A stretch of 64,000 bases of DNA, taken from the NCBI GenBank assembly GCA_036387135.1, contig DASVUH010000036.1, forward strand, positions 10,741 through 74,740, given 5' to 3'. Below are positions 8,632 through 17,430 of the stretch, one piece after another. This DNA comes from JALZCH01 sp036387135 (GTDB taxonomy: Bacteria; Acidobacteriota; Blastocatellia; Pyrinomonadales; Pyrinomonadaceae). Under the pieces are notes generated by a model that made no database searches, was not told the DNA's origin, and saw nothing but the letters and a program-made list of their open reading frames with translations. The translations under genes and the position numbers were made by a program. Position 1 is the first letter of the stretch; the number at the start of each line of letters is the position of its first letter.

Positions 8632-10011
8632 GTGACGGATAAGCCTTTAAAATCAGTTCACATCACGAATTATTACCACAAAAATTCCGGTGGCATCAGC
8701 AATTCGTACAATCGCCTGCTCGAGGCGGCGGAACGGCATAAAAGATATGTGCGTCTGATTGTTCCGGGCGAGACCGATGCGATAGAAGAAGTTAATCCTT
8801 ACGCCAAAATTTATTACGTCGAAGCGCCGCAATCGCCGGTTTTCGACAAACGTTATCGAATTTTGCTGCCCTGGAAAACTTATCTCAAAGACGATATGCC
8901 GATTCGCCGCATTCTTCTCGACGAAATGCCGGATATGATTGAGATTGCCGAAAAATATTCGCTTTCTCTGCTCGCCGGAATCATTCGGATGGGGCATTTT
9001 AAAAAGCTCGGTCGCCCGATGCTCGTTCACTTTTCGTGCGAGCGAATGGACGACAACATCCGCTCGTTTTTATCAAAAGGCAAGCTGGCAAATTGGTTCG
9101 CGCGGCGCGTAATGGGAAATTACAACTTTCCGATGTTCGATTTTCACATCGGAAACTCGCCCTACACGGCGCAGGAATTATTGGACGCGGTTTTGCCTGA
9201 AAAAAATCCGCGCCGCTCGGAATGGTTTTTCAATTTCTGCTGGCGTTATTTTCGCGCCGCACGCACGCCGATTTCCGAACGGGTTTTTTCAAATCCGCGC
9301 GGCGTTGACAGCAAGCTCTACAATTTTGAGCGCAAAACTGCTGAAAACCGCCGCGAGCTGATTGAGCTTTCCGGTTTTCCCGAAACGGCGACGGTTCTTT
9401 TGTACGCCGGGCGCATTTCGCCGGAAAAAAACGTGACGATGCTGCCGGAAGTGATGCGAATTTTGAGCGGGGACAAAACGCGCGATTATCGTTTTTTGTT
9501 CGCGGGAGACGGACCGCAAGCCGAAGAATTGAAAAAAGAATTTGAGAGAATCGCGCCGGGCAGAGCTAAGTTTTCAGGACATTTGACCGACAAACAAAAG
9601 CTCGCAAATTTATACGCAAATGCAGATGCGTTTGTCCATCCGAATCCGCACGAGCCTTTCGGAATCGCGCCCCTCGAAGCGATGGCGTCGGGCGCTCCCG
9701 TAGTCGCGCCGAACTCCGGCGGTTTGCTTTCTTATGCTTCAAACGAAAACGCCTGGCTCGTCGCGCCTGAAGCAAAGGAATTTGCCGCCGCGATTCAAAA
9801 CGTTTTTGCGGACGAAGCGCGCCGCGAGCATAAAGTTAAAAACGCTTTGAAAACGGCTCACAATCACACCTGGGAAGCTTCGACCGCCCGCCTTTTCGCT
9901 TTGTACGATAAATTGTATGAAGATTTTTGCCGCCGCCGCGAACTTTACGTTTACGAAACCGAACCGAAAGAAATCAATTTCGCGCGCGAGCTTTTGACGG
10001 AAATAAGATAA
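8632..10011 (+). CDS. GT4-family glycosyltransferase
   Basis: 459 residues. HITNYYHKNSGGISNSYNRL near the start is the glycine-loop acceptor region. YAGRISPEKNVTMLPEV starts the C-terminal Rossmann domain, and HPNPHEPFGIAPLEAMASG gives the E-x7-E donor-binding motif. It therefore transfers a sugar from an NDP-donor, probably at the cytoplasmic membrane. The start is GTG at 8632, three bases after the upstream stop; longer starts would overlap the membrane protein by more than 60 bases. A third glycan-related gene in the same run supports a common pathway, but the acceptor is unknown. Confidence 0.92.
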   Translation: MTDKPLKSVHITNYYHKNSGGISNSYNRLLEAAERHKRYVRLIVPGETDAIEEVNPYAKIYYVEAPQSPVFDKRYRILLPWKTYLKDDMPIRRILLDEMPDMIEIAEKYSLSLLAGIIRMGHFKKLGRPMLVHFSCERMDDNIRSFLSKGKLANWFARRVMGNYNFPMFDFHIGNSPYTAQELLDAVLPEKNPRRSEWFFNFCWRYFRAARTPISERVFSNPRGVDSKLYNFERKTAENRRELIELSGFPETATVLLYAGRISPEKNVTMLPEVMRILSGDKTRDYRFLFAGDGPQAEELKKEFERIAPGRAKFSGHLTDKQKLANLYANADAFVHPNPHEPFGIAPLEAMASGAPVVAPNSGGLLSYASNENAWLVAPEAKEFAAAIQNVFADEARREHKVKNALKTAHNHTWEASTARLFALYDKLYEDFCRRRELYVYETEPKEINFARELLTEIR

Positions 10012-10023
10012 AATTTAGAAGCA

Positions 10024-11121
10024 ATGAATGAGCTGGTGCTGGCAAACTTGCGGACTCGTCCGTTTAGAACATTTATCGCGGTCGTCGGCGTCGCTTTGGG
10101 CGTTGTGCTGGTGATTTTGTTCACCGGGCTGGCGCGCGGAATGTCGAACGATATGGCAAAGCGCGCGTCGAATTGGAAAGCCGAAATCGTTTTTACGCGC
10201 CCCGGAGCGTTTGAAACGTCGAGTTCAAACGCAAACGTCAACACGAGATATGTCGAACGGCTGGTAGAAATTGAAGGCGTCGAATCGGCTGTTCCGATTA
10301 TTCGATATTTCGTCGCCGGAACGGGCAGCTTCGGTTTGAGACAAATTGACGGCGTTGATTGGGACGGCTACGCACGAATGAACGAAATGAAAATTGTGCG
10401 CGGGCGCGCCGCTGTCGCAAACGACGAAGTAATTTTGGACGAGCGCGAATCACGTGATTTAAATGTTGATGTCGGCGGCGCGATTAATTTATTCGGCAAC
10501 AAATCTTATAAAATCGTCGGCGTTTTCGCACCGCCGTCGGGCGCGCGAACAAAAATGTCGCTCGCCGCTTTGCAGGACATTTTGCAGGCACCGGGCAAAT
10601 GCTCTTATATTCTGGTCAAAATCAAAGAGGGCGTTTCAGCCGAAACCGTCGCCGCCAGAATCAACGAAGAATTGCCGGGAAATAAAATAAATCTGACGCA
10701 GGATTTGATCGTTGACGCCGAGCAGCGTTTCCCCGCGCTCAAAAACTTTTTGCGGACGCTGGTCGGTTTGGGCGCATTCGTGTCGTTTATTTTCGTACTG
10801 CTTTCGATGTACACGACCGTTACGGAGCGCCGGCGCGAGATCGGAATTTTAAAATCTCTCGGCGCGTCGCAGATGTTTATCGTCGGGACAATCGAGTTTG
10901 AGGCTTTGCTGATCGGCATTTTAGGGGCAATCGCCGGATTTGCGGTCGCCTTTGCCGCCGCGTTTTTGATTCAAAACGTTTTCAATCTGGCATTTGAATA
11001 CAACACCGGCTGGATGCTGACGGCAATCGCTCTGGCAATCGTCGGCAGCCTCGGCGGCGCGCTTTATCCGGCATGGCGCGCGTCGAGTCTCGATGTGGTA
11101 CAAGTTTTAACAAATGAGTAA
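10024..11121 (+). CDS. ABC transporter permease, MacB/FtsX type
   Basis: 365 residues. One N-terminal membrane helix (FIAVVGVALGVVLVILFTGL) is followed by a periplasmic MacB-like core domain (about 45-240) and three C-terminal helices of the FtsX domain, with the ERRREIGILKSLGAS loop that contacts the ATPase. The family forms tripartite exporters or lipoprotein-release and division complexes with a separate ATPase. No ATPase of that type is encoded here, so the partner must lie elsewhere. It starts 12 bases after the glycosyltransferase and belongs to the same transcript by spacing. Confidence 0.92.
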   Translation: MNELVLANLRTRPFRTFIAVVGVALGVVLVILFTGLARGMSNDMAKRASNWKAEIVFTRPGAFETSSSNANVNTRYVERLVEIEGVESAVPIIRYFVAGTGSFGLRQIDGVDWDGYARMNEMKIVRGRAAVANDEVILDERESRDLNVDVGGAINLFGNKSYKIVGVFAPPSGARTKMSLAALQDILQAPGKCSYILVKIKEGVSAETVAARINEELPGNKINLTQDLIVDAEQRFPALKNFLRTLVGLGAFVSFIFVLLSMYTTVTERRREIGILKSLGASQMFIVGTIEFEALLIGILGAIAGFAVAFAAAFLIQNVFNLAFEYNTGWMLTAIALAIVGSLGGALYPAWRASSLDVVQVLTNE

Positions 11122-11124
11122 ACA

Positions 11125-11210
11125 AATAAGTAATAAGTAATAAGTAATCAGTAATAAGTTAAAAAGCCGCTTACTTATTACTAATTACTGATTACTTATT
11201 ACTTATTACT
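11125..11210. repeat. Tandem-unit hairpin, AAGTAAT type
   Basis: The left arm (11125-11160) is a run of AATAAGT/AAGTAAT units. The right arm (about 11171-11210) is its inverted copy, with a short loop containing aaaaagccgc. It begins 3 bases after the permease stop and ends 7 bases before the btaA ATG, so it fills the whole intergenic space. Confidence 0.8.
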
Positions 11211-11217
11211 ACAAAGA

Positions 11218-12408
11218 ATGAGTCAGGATTTATTGCTCGACGCGGTGCAGAACAAACCGGCGTCGAGCCGGCAGGGAATTTTACAGAAACTTTTCGCGGT
11301 TTATTTTGACGGTTTGGTTTATAACCAGATTTGGGAAGACCCGCGCGTTGACTTGCAGGCTTTAAAATTGGACGGCAATTCGCGCGTTTTATCAATCGCT
11401 TCGGGCGGCTGCAACGCTTTGAATTATTTGACTGCCGAGCCGGAATCCGTGACGGCGGTTGATTTAAATCCGAATCATCTTTATCTGACTAGATTAAAAA
11501 TCGCCGCGCTGCGACATTTGCCCGATTACGAATCGTTTTTCGATTTTTTCGGGCGCGCCAATGTCAAAAGCAACGTTGCGAATTATCACAAATATCTTGC
11601 GCCGAAGCTCGATGAAGGCACGCGCACGTTTTGGGATAATCGAATCAATTATTTCGCCAAAGGTTTTTACAATTACGCCCGCAACGGTTATTTTCTCCGG
11701 TTTTTTCACCGCTTTGCCAAAACAATCGGCTGTAACCCGAACGATTTGACGAAAGCGACGACGCTCGCGGAACAGGAACAGTTTTTCGAGAAAAACGTCG
11801 CTCCGTTTTTCGACAATTTCTTAATTAAAATCCTGAGCAAAACGCCGATTACGGTTTTCGGTCTCGGAATTCCGCCGCAGCAATTTGAAGAATTAAAACG
11901 CGACGCCGAGAACGGAATTATTGAATTAATGCGCGAGCGTGTGCGACGACTTTGCGCCGGTTTTCCGATTCAGGACAATTATTTCGCGTGGCAGGCGTTT
12001 ACGCGCCATTATGATACTGAAAACCGCGTGGCGATTCCCGATTATTTAAAAGAAGAAAATTATTCGCTTTTAAAAGAAAATTCCCCGCGCCTGCGCGCCG
12101 AAATCGCTTCGATAATTGATTTTATCAAAGAACAGCCCGTCGGCGCTTTCAATCGTTTCGTCTTTTTGGACGCGCAGGATTGGATGAACCCGGAAACTTT
12201 GACCGATTTGTGGACGGCGATTTCCGCGCGCGGCGAAAACACGCGGATTATTTTTAGAACTGCGGGCGCGGATTCTCCGCTCGAAACCGCTCTGCCCGCT
12301 GATTTACGCGCCAAATTCTATTACGAAAAAGAATTTTCTCAGGAATTATTCAAACAAGACCGCGCGGCAATTTACGGCGGATTTCACTTGTATATTTTGA
12401 AAGATTAA
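11218..12408 (+). CDS. btaA: BtaA: diacylglycerol 3-amino-3-carboxypropyltransferase (DUF3419)
   Basis: 396 residues. YNQIWEDPRVDLQAL followed by SIASGGCNALNYL and AVDLNPNHLYL are the hallmark SAM-binding segments of the BtaA/DUF3419 family, and the length fits. BtaA moves the 3-amino-3-carboxypropyl group of S-adenosylmethionine to diacylglycerol, making homoserine lipid (DGHS), the first step to the betaine lipid DGTS. It acts at the inner membrane. The putative N-methyltransferase BtaB follows at 12532, giving the complete two-gene pathway. Tandem-unit hairpins lie on both sides. In known bacteria the pathway is induced by phosphate shortage; no Pho box is evident to me here. Confidence 0.9.
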   Translation: MSQDLLLDAVQNKPASSRQGILQKLFAVYFDGLVYNQIWEDPRVDLQALKLDGNSRVLSIASGGCNALNYLTAEPESVTAVDLNPNHLYLTRLKIAALRHLPDYESFFDFFGRANVKSNVANYHKYLAPKLDEGTRTFWDNRINYFAKGFYNYARNGYFLRFFHRFAKTIGCNPNDLTKATTLAEQEQFFEKNVAPFFDNFLIKILSKTPITVFGLGIPPQQFEELKRDAENGIIELMRERVRRLCAGFPIQDNYFAWQAFTRHYDTENRVAIPDYLKEENYSLLKENSPRLRAEIASIIDFIKEQPVGAFNRFVFLDAQDWMNPETLTDLWTAISARGENTRIIFRTAGADSPLETALPADLRAKFYYEKEFSQELFKQDRAAIYGGFHLYILKD

Positions 12409-12412
12409 TTTG

Positions 12413-12517
12413 AACCGCCGAGACGCAGAGACGCCGAGTTAAGAAAAAGAGATAGAAGTTTATCGTCTCAATTCTTTTTAACTTATTTTTATCTCAACGT
12501 CTCTGCGTCTCTGCGGT
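12413..12517. repeat. Tandem-unit hairpin, CGCAGAGACGCCGAG type
   Basis: Left arm from 12413 (ACCGCCGAGACGCAGAGACG...) and right arm to 12517 (...CGTCTCTGCGTCTCTGCGGT) are inverted copies with an A/T-rich centre. It starts 4 bases after the btaA stop. Same family as 34712-34800 and the split hairpin at 40399-41507. Confidence 0.85.
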
Positions 12518-12531
12518 GAATATTTAGTTTG

Positions 12532-13182
12532 ATGGGCGATGCCAAAGTCGCAATGGACAGAATGTACCGTTATCAGCGGCACATTTATGATTTGACCAGA
12601 AAATTTTATCTTTTGGGGCGCGACCGTCTGCTCGAAGAAATGGACGTTCAGGCGGGCGACGCCGTTTTGGAAGTCGGCTGCGGGACGGGAAGAAATTTGA
12701 TCGTTCTGGCGGAAAAATATCCGGCGGCGCGGTTTTACGGTCTGGACGCGGCGCAAGTTATGCTCGACACGGCGCAAACGAAAATTGACGCCAAAGATTT
12801 AACCGAAAACATCACTCTGTGGCGTGAACTGGCGGAAGATTTGGACTACCGCAAAACTTTTAATCTCGACGAGCCTTTCGACGCGATTTTCTTTTCCTAT
12901 TCAATCACGATGATTCCGACGTGGCGCGAGGCTCTTAAAGCCGCGCTCGATAATCTCAAAGCCGGGCGCTCGATTTATATCGTGGATTTTTGGGATCAAA
13001 AAGATTTGCCCCCCTGGTTTCAGACGATTTTAAAAAACTGGCTCAAACAGTTTCACGTCCAATTCTGGGGCGATTTAATGCCGCATTTGGAAAACCTCGA
13101 ACGGCAGGGCTTGGGCAAGCTTACGGTCAAATCCATCGCCCGCCGCTACGCTTTTCTCGCCGAATTTGAAAAGACAAAATAA
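12532..13182 (+). CDS. btaB: BtaB-like SAM-dependent N-methyltransferase
   Basis: 216 residues. MYRYQRHIYDLTRKFYLLGRDR at the N-terminus is characteristic of BtaB, and LEVGCGTGRNL with YGLDAAQVML forms the class I SAM-binding fold. BtaB trimethylates the homoserine head group of DGHS to give the betaine lipid DGTS. Position directly after btaA supports this. I chose ATG 12532 over the TTG immediately before it. A generic quinone or sterol methyltransferase is an alternative, but the N-terminal motif and neighbour make it unlikely. Confidence 0.87.
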   Translation: MGDAKVAMDRMYRYQRHIYDLTRKFYLLGRDRLLEEMDVQAGDAVLEVGCGTGRNLIVLAEKYPAARFYGLDAAQVMLDTAQTKIDAKDLTENITLWRELAEDLDYRKTFNLDEPFDAIFFSYSITMIPTWREALKAALDNLKAGRSIYIVDFWDQKDLPPWFQTILKNWLKQFHVQFWGDLMPHLENLERQGLGKLTVKSIARRYAFLAEFEKTK

Positions 13183-13399
13183 TCTTTCCGTAAAACATCT
13201 TCGTTGGGCTTGATTGAATTTTATCCAATTTTTTGGAAAAAAAGGTTTTTTCTAAATAACAGGCTCAATTCATATCCTAGTAATAACAATATAATTGCTG
13301 AATTTGTTTAAAGGGAACAGCTTTTGCCTGTGCTCAAGTGCAGCTTGTTTCTATTTTCTCCAACCCAAATTTAGTCTGAACAAGGAAGGAATACACTTT

Positions 13400-16300
13400 A
13401 TGAGACGAAGATTACAAATTCTGCTGATTACCGTTCTATTTCTGAGCAGCTCGGTTTTTGCTCAAACATCTACAGCTTCAATTTCAGGCGTTGTAGTTGA
13501 CGAAAAAGAATCGGTAATTCCGAACGCCACCGTCACGGTGCGCAACATCGATACGGGATTTACCAGAACACTTCAAACTGATGGCGAAGGTCGCTATCAA
13601 TTTATCAATCTGCCAACGGGTGCCTACGAAGTCACGGTCGAAGCGGCGAGTTTCTCGAAATACGTCCAATCGGGAATTACGCTCGCGGTTAATCAAAACG
13701 GCGTGGTTGACGTTGGCTTGAAAGCGGGCGGCGTTCAGGAAGTCGTCACCGTCACGGAAAATGCCGCCGTATTGAATACGACGACGGCTGAAGTCAGCAC
13801 TCGTTTTGACGAACGCCGCTTGGCGGAACTCCCGATTGCGGCAAACCGCAACGTTTATAACGTTTTGTTGTCTGTTCCCGGTATCAGTCAGCTCAGTTCG
13901 GGACAAACCAGTTTCGCCCAAGGTATTAGCTTTTCGTCAAACGGCGGTCGCCTGCGGTCGAACAATTTTATGATTGACGGGCAGGACATCAACGATCCGA
14001 GTTTGTCAGGCGGACAAATCGCCATCAACAACCCGGACGCAATCGGCGAAGTTCGCATTATCACCAATCAATTTTTAGCCGAATATGGGCGCAATTCCGG
14101 CGCGGTTGTCAATTTTATCGGCAAATCCGGCACAAACCAATATCACGGCTCGGCTTTTATCTTTCACAACAACGAACGGCTCAACGCTTGCAGCAATCTC
14201 GACAAACAAGCCGGTTTTTGTTACGACCCGAAATCCGGAAATCCGGCACCGACTGATCCGGCGAAACGACGCGCTCCGACGAGAAAAGAAAATCAATTCG
14301 GTTTCACTTTCGGCGGACCGCTCACTTTTCTGGCTTTCGGCGAAGGCGGTCCGTCTGTTTGGAAAGGAAAAGACCGGACATTTTTCTTTGGCGATTACCA
14401 ACGCTGGACTGATCGTCAGCTAGGCTCTGGCTTTACGATTAACGGCGCGCCGACCGCAGCCGGTCGCGCCGTGCTTCAACAATTCGCCAATCGCCCGCAA
14501 GTCGCGGCGTTGCTGCAATATTTACCCGCCGGAACGCCAAACGGGCAAACCACAAACTTTATCCTTAACGGGCAAACTTTTACAGTGCCGCTCGGCGACG
14601 TTACCGGATCATCCTCGTTCAAATTCGATTCCGATCAAGGCTCAATCAGAATTGACCACCGCTTTAACGACAATAATTTGCTGTACGGACGCTACCGTTT
14701 TGATTCCAACGAATCTGCCGGTGGAGGACAGGTGACACCGCCCGGACTGACAACCGTCGTCCCAACCAAGACAAAAGCGGCGACGCTCGTGCTGAATAGC
14801 GTTTTGTCGAGCAAAATATCCAACGAAGCGCGCCTCGCCTGGTCGCGGTTCGATTCGGTGACAACGGCTGCCGATCCGTCTTCCGAGGCGATTCCTTCGA
14901 TTGAGATTTCCGATTTAGGGTTGGTAGGCTTTAACGCCGCCGCGAGCCGCACGGCAATCGGTTTAGCGGTTAATTTGCCGCAGTTTCGGATCAACGACAC
15001 TTACCAGATTACGGACGCTCTTTCATACACGACAGGTAATCACAATTTGAAATTCGGCGTTGATTTACGCCGTCTGGACGTAAAGAGCTTTTTCGTGCCG
15101 ACCACGCGCGGACGCCTCGCTTACAACACGCTGACGAACTTCGTACTTGACCAAGCAACGACGGCAACCATCAACGCTCCGCTCCGAGGCGGCGATATTA
15201 TCAATTTTTACCGCTGGCACGAGTTTTTCACTTATGCTCAGGATCAGTGGCGCATCACTCCGAATTTCACTCTGACGCTCGGGCTTCGCTACGAATATCC
15301 CGGCGATTCTTTCAGCTATTTGAAGGAAACCAACGAGCGCATTCTCGCCGCAAACGGCAACAACCCGGCTTTTGCCCTCACACCGAGACCAGGAGTTGAT
15401 AAAAACAACTTTATGCCGCGCATCGGTTTTAACTGGAATCCGCGAACAAGCGATGGCGGAATTCTCGGCTTTATCACGGGCGGCGACAAATTGGTTTTGC
15501 GAGGCGGCTATTCGCGCACGTACGATGCCAACTATATCAACCTGAACTTAAACGTCGCCGGCGGGTTTCCGTATTTGTATTCAGCCACTTTTGCTACTTC
15601 CATTCCCGGAAACCCGCCGCTTGTCCCGAATGCGTTTACCAGCATCCGAGATTTTACCGTGCCGACCACCATTACTGGCGCCAATCTCTTGACTCGAACC
15701 GTTGTGGCAGAAGATTTCCGCGCTCCGTCAACCGATCAATTTTCGTTTGAAGTCCAGCGCGAATTAAACGCCGACACAGTAGTTACGGTCGGTTATGTCG
15801 GAACGCAGGGAAGAGGATTGTTCCAGACAATTGACGGCAATCCGCGCACGCGCTGTGCCACGCCTCCATGCCCGCGCGTTGACCCGACGCGCGGAGTTAT
15901 TCGCCTGCGCGCCAATCAAGCCGAATCGAGCTACAACGCGCTGCAAGCTACTCTGACGAAACGCTTGAGCAATAATTTCAGCGCCGGATTGAACTATACC
16001 TGGAGCACATTTATTGATACGGCGTCGGAAACCTTTAATCCGTCAAACGCAGAAGTAGCGGTGGCTCAGGATTCATTTAATCTGGAAGGCGACCGTGCGC
16101 GTTCGAGCTTTGACCGACCGCATCGTTTTTCCGGCAATGTCGTTTACGAGTTGCCGTTCTTCCAGGAACAAAGAAGTGCGTTGGGCAGAATTCTCGGCGG
16201 TTTCCAGGTTAACTCATTCTTTACCCTTCAAAGCGGCGCGCCATTTACGCCTCTTAACGGAGCTGATCCGGCTGGCGCTTTAGCGGGAATTGACGGTCTG

Positions 16301-16840
16301 GTCGGAAATGCAATACGTCCGAATGTCCTGACTAATCTGGACGTTTCGAGAATGAGTACGGCAGAGTTGTATCGAATTAATCAACAGCTAAGAAACCAAG
16401 CGATACAACAGGCTCAACAAAACTTCAATAACTTACCACCGCTCCAGCCGAATCAGCCGTGCGTGGCGGGCGCTCTACCGGGGGCTGCTTTGAATAATAC
16501 GCTCTTTACAACAGCTACGGGGCGAATTACCTGTTCACCAACCGCCGGTCGCGGCTTTGTCGTAGATTTTATCGGTTTGCCCGCCGGACAAGCTGTCGGA
16601 AACGCGGGACGCAATATTTTGCGTGCTGCCCGGTTGATAAACGTTGATTTTGGGATTATCAAAAATACCCGAATCACGGAAAATGTGCGTTTTCAAATTC
16701 GCGCCGATATGTTCAATGTTTTGAATCATCGGAACTTTGGCGTACCTCTCGGAACGGTGACAGCACCCGGCTTTCTCAACCAATGGGCGACTAACGGCGG
16801 TAACCGCCGCATCGTTCTTGGTGCGAGATTGGTTTTTTAG
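13400..16840 (+). CDS. Oar-like TonB-dependent outer-membrane receptor
   Basis: 1146 residues. A signal peptide (to about SSSVFAQ) is followed by a carboxypeptidase-regulatory-like beta sandwich (TASISGVVVDEKESVIPNA, about 22-105), a plug region (LPIAANRNVYNVLLSVPGI and NNFMIDGQDIND) and a long beta-barrel ending in GARLVF with the terminal Phe used for BAM assembly. This Oar-type architecture is abundant in Acidobacteria and is thought to import large ligands or act in the envelope; the ligand is not predictable. The start is ATG 13400, preceded by AAGGAAGGA; an upstream in-frame start would place 35 non-signal residues before the signal peptide. An unusual stretch rich in Gln/Asn (LRNQAIQQAQQNFNN) sits near residue 1000. 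Two strong hairpins follow the gene. Confidence 0.93.
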   Translation: MRRRLQILLITVLFLSSSVFAQTSTASISGVVVDEKESVIPNATVTVRNIDTGFTRTLQTDGEGRYQFINLPTGAYEVTVEAASFSKYVQSGITLAVNQNGVVDVGLKAGGVQEVVTVTENAAVLNTTTAEVSTRFDERRLAELPIAANRNVYNVLLSVPGISQLSSGQTSFAQGISFSSNGGRLRSNNFMIDGQDINDPSLSGGQIAINNPDAIGEVRIITNQFLAEYGRNSGAVVNFIGKSGTNQYHGSAFIFHNNERLNACSNLDKQAGFCYDPKSGNPAPTDPAKRRAPTRKENQFGFTFGGPLTFLAFGEGGPSVWKGKDRTFFFGDYQRWTDRQLGSGFTINGAPTAAGRAVLQQFANRPQVAALLQYLPAGTPNGQTTNFILNGQTFTVPLGDVTGSSSFKFDSDQGSIRIDHRFNDNNLLYGRYRFDSNESAGGGQVTPPGLTTVVPTKTKAATLVLNSVLSSKISNEARLAWSRFDSVTTAADPSSEAIPSIEISDLGLVGFNAAASRTAIGLAVNLPQFRINDTYQITDALSYTTGNHNLKFGVDLRRLDVKSFFVPTTRGRLAYNTLTNFVLDQATTATINAPLRGGDIINFYRWHEFFTYAQDQWRITPNFTLTLGLRYEYPGDSFSYLKETNERILAANGNNPAFALTPRPGVDKNNFMPRIGFNWNPRTSDGGILGFITGGDKLVLRGGYSRTYDANYINLNLNVAGGFPYLYSATFATSIPGNPPLVPNAFTSIRDFTVPTTITGANLLTRTVVAEDFRAPSTDQFSFEVQRELNADTVVTVGYVGTQGRGLFQTIDGNPRTRCATPPCPRVDPTRGVIRLRANQAESSYNALQATLTKRLSNNFSAGLNYTWSTFIDTASETFNPSNAEVAVAQDSFNLEGDRARSSFDRPHRFSGNVVYELPFFQEQRSALGRILGGFQVNSFFTLQSGAPFTPLNGADPAGALAGIDGLVGNAIRPNVLTNLDVSRMSTAELYRINQQLRNQAIQQAQQNFNNLPPLQPNQPCVAGALPGAALNNTLFTTATGRITCSPTAGRGFVVDFIGLPAGQAVGNAGRNILRAARLINVDFGIIKNTRITENVRFQIRADMFNVLNHRNFGVPLGTVTAPGFLNQWATNGGNRRIVLGARLVF

Positions 16841-16879
16841 AGCGGTTATGGAATCAGTGTACGGCAGCAACAAAATGAA

Positions 16880-16943
16880 CAGTACCTTGAACGGTAATGA
16901 GCGGGTTTGTTAATTGACCCGCTCACTACCGTTCAAGGTACTG
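16880..16943. repeat. 27-bp inverted repeat downstream of TonB receptor
   Basis: Arms 16880-16906 and 16917-16943 pair over 27 bp with a single mismatch and a 10-nt loop (ttgttaattg). The arm contains ACCTTGAACGGTAATGAGCGG, which is less obviously tandem than the other hairpins. No U-tract follows, so it is more likely a repetitive element than a terminator. Confidence 0.8.
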
Positions 16944-16984
16944 ACTCGTACATCCAAGCCTGCATTGCTCTAATTCACTCCTTT

Positions 16985-17050
16985 AATTTCAAATAATAAA
17001 AGACGGCGGAAGAATTCAATCTTTCCGCCGTCTTTTATTATTTGAAATTT
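16985..17050. terminator. Bidirectional terminator with 27-bp perfect stem
   Basis: Arms about 16985-17011 and 17024-17050 are perfectly complementary over 27 bp, with the GC-rich core GACGGCGGAA flanked by A/T-rich tails (AATAATAAAA / TTTTATTATT). It serves the TonB receptor on one strand and the small membrane protein ending at 17052 on the other. Confidence 0.88.
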
Positions 17051-17051
17051 G

Positions 17052-17429
17052 TTATCTGAAAACCTTTTGTTCAGTTTTAAAAAACGCGATGATAAAAAGC
17101 GTTCCTAAAATCATATCAATTATCGCAGCGCCGAACATCGGAACGGCAAGGCGGTTTTGGAGAAATAAAATTACGGCGGCGATTCCGAAGCTGAATTTTT
17201 CAATCATTGCAGGAATCATTGCGGCGCGATAGCGTACGGGATTACGCGCGATGATCAAAAATAAAACTTGAAACGCCAGCGCGACGCCGATAAAACCGTA
17301 ATAATATTCGGGATGCGTGATGGCGGGCGGAAAATCGCGCCCGTTTTTCTCTTCCCAAAAATATTGCGGAGCGAGTACGATTAAGCCGTAAACGCCCGCA
17401 ATGTAAAAAACTGTCCTGGCAAATTTCAT
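17052..17429 (-). CDS. Small four-helix membrane protein, unknown
   Basis: 125 residues starting at MKFARTVF. Hydrophobic segments near 5-20, 45-62, 70-92 and 96-115 suggest four membrane helices. The motif HPEYYYGFIGVALAFQ after the first loop and ARNPVRYR in the cytoplasmic loop are notable, but I cannot name the family with certainty. It starts one base after the stop of the tandem GNAT protein upstream, so the two are co-transcribed and probably coupled. Confidence 0.78.
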   Translation of the reverse strand: MKFARTVFYIAGVYGLIVLAPQYFWEEKNGRDFPPAITHPEYYYGFIGVALAFQVLFLIIARNPVRYRAAMIPAMIEKFSFGIAAVILFLQNRLAVPMFGAAIIDMILGTLFIIAFFKTEQKVFR

Positions 17430-17430
17430 T

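Noticed and set aside
11125..11210. CRISPR array from short repeats
   Set aside because: The units are 7-8 nt, without spacers, and form inverted arms; no cas genes are in the window.
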